A DNA stretch of 64,000 nt from NCBI RefSeq assembly GCF_014651375.1, contig NZ_BMWT01000003.1, positions 496,001-560,000 on the forward strand. The letters run 5' to 3'. Made by a program: the position numbers and the translations under genes. The notes beneath the pieces are model-generated. The model worked only from the letters and a program-made list of their open reading frames with translations, did no database searches and was not told the origin of the DNA. This DNA comes from Tateyamaria omphalii (lineage in GTDB: Bacteria > Pseudomonadota > Alphaproteobacteria > Rhodobacterales > Rhodobacteraceae). Positions 62,755 through 64,000 of this stretch are shown here, piece by piece (position 1 is the stretch's first letter; every line of letters begins with the position of its first letter).

Positions 62755-64000
62755 GTGACCGGTTTTCCGTTCCATGATGCAACGCCGGTGACTTGGTCCG
62801 GCCCGCCGCCGGAACAGGCAGATGTGGTTGTGATTGGCGGCGGTGTGATTGGTGTCTGCACTGCCCTCTATTTGGCTGAGGGTGGGCAGCGCGTTGTTCT
62901 ATTGGAAAAGGGACGCATTGCCGGGGAACAGTCCAGCCGCAACTGGGGATGGATTCGTCAACAGGGGCGGGACCCAGACGAATTACCCATCATGGTCGAG
63001 GCCAACCGTTTGTGGCGCGATCTGGCGCAACGCACAAACGTTGATATTGGCCTGACGCAGGGCGGCGTGACCTATCTGGCAAAAACGGATGCCGAAATGG
63101 CGCGCTATGCCGATTGGCTACCGCATGCTGCGGCCAATGATGTTGATAGTCGTCTGCTGAGTGCCGGCGAAGTTGCTGACCTGATCCCGGGGATGTCGCG
63201 GAGCTATGCCGGTGCGCTTCATACCGCATCCGACATGCGGGCCGAGCCGTGGGTGGCCGTGCCAGCGCTGGCGGGCGTTGCGGTGCGTGCAGGTGCGACC
63301 ATTGTTGAGAACTGCGCGGTTCGGGCACTCGATGTGCAGGCGGGTCGCGTCGCGGGGGTTGTCACGGAACAGGGCCGGATCGCTGCGCCTGAGGTTGTTC
63401 TTGCGGGGGGCGCGTGGTCTTCGTTGCTGCTGCGCCGACATGGTATTTCGTTACCGCAATTGTCGGTGCGTGCGACGGTTGCCGCAACCGAGCCGTTGCC
63501 GATGGTGTTTCCCGGCGGTGCTGCCGATGATGAGGTCGCGTTTCGACCGCGTCAGGATGGGGGCTATTCACTTGCTGCCGGAGGGTTCCACGAACTGTTC
63601 ATTGGCCCGGATGCGTTCCGGGCGCTGCCGAAATACCTGCCGCAACTGCGCGCTGATCCTTTTGGAACGCGTTTCCTTCCGGCCGAACCGCGGGGTTATC
63701 CCGATGCGTGGTCAACGCCGCGCCGTTGGGATGCCGATGGGCCAAGCCCGTTCGAAGAGATGCGCATTCTCAATCCCGCTCCCAATCGCCGCAAGGTGGC
63801 GCAATTGACCAGCAGATTTCAGGCGTTGTTCCCGCATATTGGCCCTGTGCGGATCAAGACCGCATGGGCGGGTATGATTGACACCATGCCCGATGTGGTT
63901 CCGGTGGTGGATCGCGTGGAAGCATTGCCCGGACTGACCATCGGCACAGGAATGAGCGGTCACGGGTTTGGCATTGGTCCGGGCATGGGAAAGGTGCTGG
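62755..64000 (+). CDS. FAD-dependent oxidoreductase (3' partial, DAO type)
   Basis: The frame runs open to the window edge. Its first likely start is GTG at 62755, giving T-G-F-P-F-H-D-A-T-P then VVVIGGGVIGVCTALYLAEG, the FAD-binding loop, and QSSRNWGWIRQQGRDPDELP, typical of glycine/D-amino-acid oxidase-like proteins. Later, GMSGHGFGIGPGMGKVL is the C-terminal FAD motif near the edge, so little is missing. It is 90 bases after argE in the same direction. Substrate likely an amine or amino acid. Confidence 0.85.
   Translation, partial: MTGFPFHDATPVTWSGPPPEQADVVVIGGGVIGVCTALYLAEGGQRVVLLEKGRIAGEQSSRNWGWIRQQGRDPDELPIMVEANRLWRDLAQRTNVDIGLTQGGVTYLAKTDAEMARYADWLPHAAANDVDSRLLSAGEVADLIPGMSRSYAGALHTASDMRAEPWVAVPALAGVAVRAGATIVENCAVRALDVQAGRVAGVVTEQGRIAAPEVVLAGGAWSSLLLRRHGISLPQLSVRATVAATEPLPMVFPGGAADDEVAFRPRQDGGYSLAAGGFHELFIGPDAFRALPKYLPQLRADPFGTRFLPAEPRGYPDAWSTPRRWDADGPSPFEEMRILNPAPNRRKVAQLTSRFQALFPHIGPVRIKTAWAGMIDTMPDVVPVVDRVEALPGLTIGTGMSGHGFGIGPGMGKVL

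Noticed and set aside
1-64000. CRISPR arrays, rRNA, tRNA, prophage and complete insertion sequences.
   Set aside because: None seen on reading both strands; the only mobile-element relative is the RAYT with its REP array.

Overview
The window reads as chromosome of an alphaproteobacterium of the family Rhodobacteraceae (Roseobacter-like). The grounds are a high-GC sequence, a division/cell-wall (dcw) cluster ordered murD-ftsW-murG-murC-murB-ddl-ftsQ-ftsA-ftsZ-lpxC-bamD-recN with DUF2484-type small membrane genes inside it, aerobic cobaltochelatase genes cobS/cobT next to a C-terminal J-domain protein and bolA, and a photolyase followed by a DUF2256 gene. No species can be named from sequence alone. 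I saw no rRNA, tRNA or CRISPR array and no complete insertion sequence.

Layout. Positions 1-18.6 kb hold the dcw cluster. It is interrupted by a BaiN/HI0933-type flavoprotein and a peroxiredoxin-like gene between murD and ftsW, by a chain of five overlapping small membrane protein genes between murC and murB, and by a small secreted protein between ftsA and ftsZ. ftsZ ends at a clear intrinsic terminator. From 18.6 to 28.9 kb lie a ClC-type channel, a DUF427 gene, an Xaa-Pro aminopeptidase, then cobT, a racemase-fold protein, a DUF4240-like gene and cobS, a small unknown gene, a J-domain protein, bolA and a DUF4177-like gene. From 28.9 to 42.4 kb lie a thioesterase, a methyltransferase, gatB, unknown genes, a lytic transglycosylase, a lipoprotein hydrolase, an SDR enzyme, a DUF1993 gene, pepN, and photolyase plus DUF2256.

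From 42.4 to 53.9 kb there is a two-gene dehydrogenase/isomerase operon, malate synthase G (glcB) with a glcG-like gene, a class I glutamine amidotransferase-type hydrolase, a degenerate REP-associated transposase (RAYT) with a four-element REP array, a second SDR, an ICMT-like methyltransferase, and pntA-pntB (proton-translocating transhydrogenase). From 54 kb to the end there is a DUF3422 gene and a peptide ABC transporter split across divergent transcripts (permeases and binding protein on minus, fused double ATPase on plus), followed by argE and an FAD-dependent oxidoreductase cut by the window edge; these last genes probably form a peptide or amino-acid uptake and catabolism locus.

The most unusual structures are: (1) a REP array whose outer elements supply the TAA stop codons of both convergent flanking genes, next to a RAYT that has lost one HUH histidine and the catalytic tyrosine; (2) the overlapping membrane-protein chain inside the dcw cluster; (3) a dispersed GC-hairpin-plus-tail element present at 35.3, 47.1 and 55.4 kb, with a looser relative at 38.0 kb; (4) the cobS-cobT operon, which contains a racemase-fold protein lacking the family cysteines. 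Start codons were often moved downstream of the longest open frame on family length and ribosome-site grounds; these choices are inference.
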